From positions 1 through 6,486 of the forward strand of contig CAZLBV010000203.1 of the NCBI GenBank assembly GCA_964557845.1: a stretch of DNA of 6,486 bases, written 5' to 3'. The position numbers and the translations under genes were made by a program. Shown here one piece after another: positions 5,587 through 6,486 of the stretch. Position 1 is the stretch's first letter, and the number at the start of each line of letters is the position of its first letter. Under the pieces are notes generated by a model. It was not told the origin of the DNA. It searched no databases and saw only the letters and a program-made list of their open reading frames with translations. Source of the stretch: CAZLBV01 sp964557845. Lineage in GTDB: Bacteria > Acidobacteriota > Aminicenantia > Aminicenantales > Aminicenantaceae.

Positions 5587-6486
5587 ATATCAGAAAGATG
5601 AAATTCATGAACTCATATCTAAAGGGAGAAAACAGGGATATCTTCTTTTTGAAGAAATAGATAAAACATTTCAGGGTGATGGGGATTCAGGCGAAAATTT
5701 TGACGAGTTCCTCAGTTCAATGGATGACTATGGAATCAAAATCCTGGACAAGCAGAGAGATATTGTACCTAAACGCAGAAAAAGTGACATAGTCTCTTTA
5801 GAAGGATTAGAAAGAACCACTGACCCAGTAAAATTATATCTCCGTGAAATGGGTAACATCTCTCTTCTCACCCGGGAAGGTGAAATTGCCATAGCCAAAG
5901 AGATAGAACGGGGAGAGAAAAGTATCATAAAAGCATTATCAAAAACACGTCTGGTCCTCAATGAAATTTTATCTTTGGAATCCAAATTGGAAATAGGTGA
6001 TGAAATCCTCCATGAAATGTTTGAAATCAGTGAAGATGAAGTTACTGAAGGGAAAATTGAGGAAACTAAAAAAGAAATTTTAACCAGCATAAAAAATATA
6101 AAGAAGTTAAGTAATGAACTGGAAAAAATCTCTTCAACCAAAAAAAACATAGTGCCGAGAGGCCGGATCATCGTAGAAATGAGCAGTGAGATAAGAGATT
6201 TAAATATCCGTCCGTCACACCGGGAAAAGCTCATCGAAACTCTTCGGGAAAAACTTAGAATAATCAATGAATTGGAAGAATTTCATGAGGATTTGAATAT
6301 TTCTTTAAAGCAAACAAAAAGTAAAAAAAAGCAGATTGAAATAAAGAATAGAATTAAAGAAATAAATAAATCTATCAAAGCAATTCATGAAGAGATTGCA
6401 CTCGACTCACAGGGATTGAGAAAAACTCTCAGAGCCATAACAACCGGAAAAAAGATCTCAGATCAGGCCAAAAAAGAACTGGTGGC
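5570..6486 (+). CDS. rpoD: RpoD, primary sigma factor sigma70/SigA (C-terminus cut off by window)
   Basis: The housekeeping sigma factor directs RNA polymerase to -10/-35 promoters. 305 codons are present. Region 1.1 is seen at about 12-60 (ELISKGRKQGYLLFEEID, then DEFLSSMDDYGIKILD). Region 1.2 is at about 85-116 (DPVKLYLREMGNISLLTREGE, then IAKEIERGE). A long Lys/Glu-rich helical non-conserved region (about 125-290) follows, and the window ends at AKKELV, the first residues of region 2. The DNA-binding regions 2.4 and 4.2 are not seen. I chose TTG at 5570 because AGGAG (5558-5562) sits seven bases upstream. An in-frame ATG at 5555 would add five residues (MRRNT) but lacks its own ribosome site, so it remains an alternative. 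The gene lies 72 bp after dnaG, the classical arrangement, and is probably cotranscribed from the dnaG promoter. Confidence 0.96.
   Translation, partial: MTSENKYQKDEIHELISKGRKQGYLLFEEIDKTFQGDGDSGENFDEFLSSMDDYGIKILDKQRDIVPKRRKSDIVSLEGLERTTDPVKLYLREMGNISLLTREGEIAIAKEIERGEKSIIKALSKTRLVLNEILSLESKLEIGDEILHEMFEISEDEVTEGKIEETKKEILTSIKNIKKLSNELEKISSTKKNIVPRGRIIVEMSSEIRDLNIRPSHREKLIETLREKLRIINELEEFHEDLNISLKQTKSKKKQIEIKNRIKEINKSIKAIHEEIALDSQGLRKTLRAITTGKKISDQAKKELV

Noticed and set aside
5728..6267. 179-codon open frame on the minus strand
   Set aside because: It is antisense to rpoD, has a Ser/Ile/Phe-rich composition typical of the reverse of Lys/Glu-rich coding DNA, and matches no family.
1..6486. 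CRISPR array, tRNA or rRNA genes, phage genes, toxin-antitoxin pair, or a defence system
   Set aside because: I read both strands for regularly spaced repeats, tRNA-like cloverleaf ends and known motifs and saw none; the genes here are housekeeping.

Overview
The window holds six protein genes in two divergently oriented blocks and looks like a housekeeping region of a Gram-negative bacterium. lpxC (lipid A synthesis) and glmU (UDP-GlcNAc synthesis) imply an LPS outer membrane and a murein wall. Coding DNA is moderately AT-rich. Nothing here fixes the phylum. My weak guess is a little-cultured LPS-bearing lineage such as the Acidobacteriota/Aminicenantes side, and no marker in the window proves it.

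Minus-strand block, read right to left: larB (1918-2664, nickel-pincer cofactor synthesis), then a 405-bp gap (1513-1917), then a small TPR-repeat protein (1000-1512), then glmU (1-1003). The TPR gene and glmU overlap by 4 bp (ATGA) and share a good sigma70-type promoter at 1544-1572. glmU runs off the left edge without its acetyltransferase active site.

Plus-strand block: lpxC (2816-3652), dnaG (3773-5497, with a near-consensus promoter at 3707-3735) and rpoD (from 5570, cut at the right edge as sigma region 2 begins). dnaG-rpoD is the core of the classical macromolecular-synthesis operon, but lpxC occupies the place where many proteobacteria have rpsU. larB and lpxC diverge from a shared AT-rich intergenic region of about 150 bp. 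Both appear to use internal ATGs with almost no leader.

The only stretch that ordinary genes do not explain is 1513-1917. It contains a compositionally foreign island of about 52% GC (1621-1790) with a strong imperfect inverted repeat, a competing third arm, and a 26-codon frame behind a perfect Shine-Dalgarno. This abuts a roughly 21% GC segment exactly bracketed by a 14-bp perfect inverted repeat (1792-1909). It may be an interspersed repeat, a MITE-like element, an attC-like site or a structured RNA; the window alone cannot decide. A second small curiosity is a 30-codon frame that bridges the dnaG stop and the rpoD start across a hairpin.
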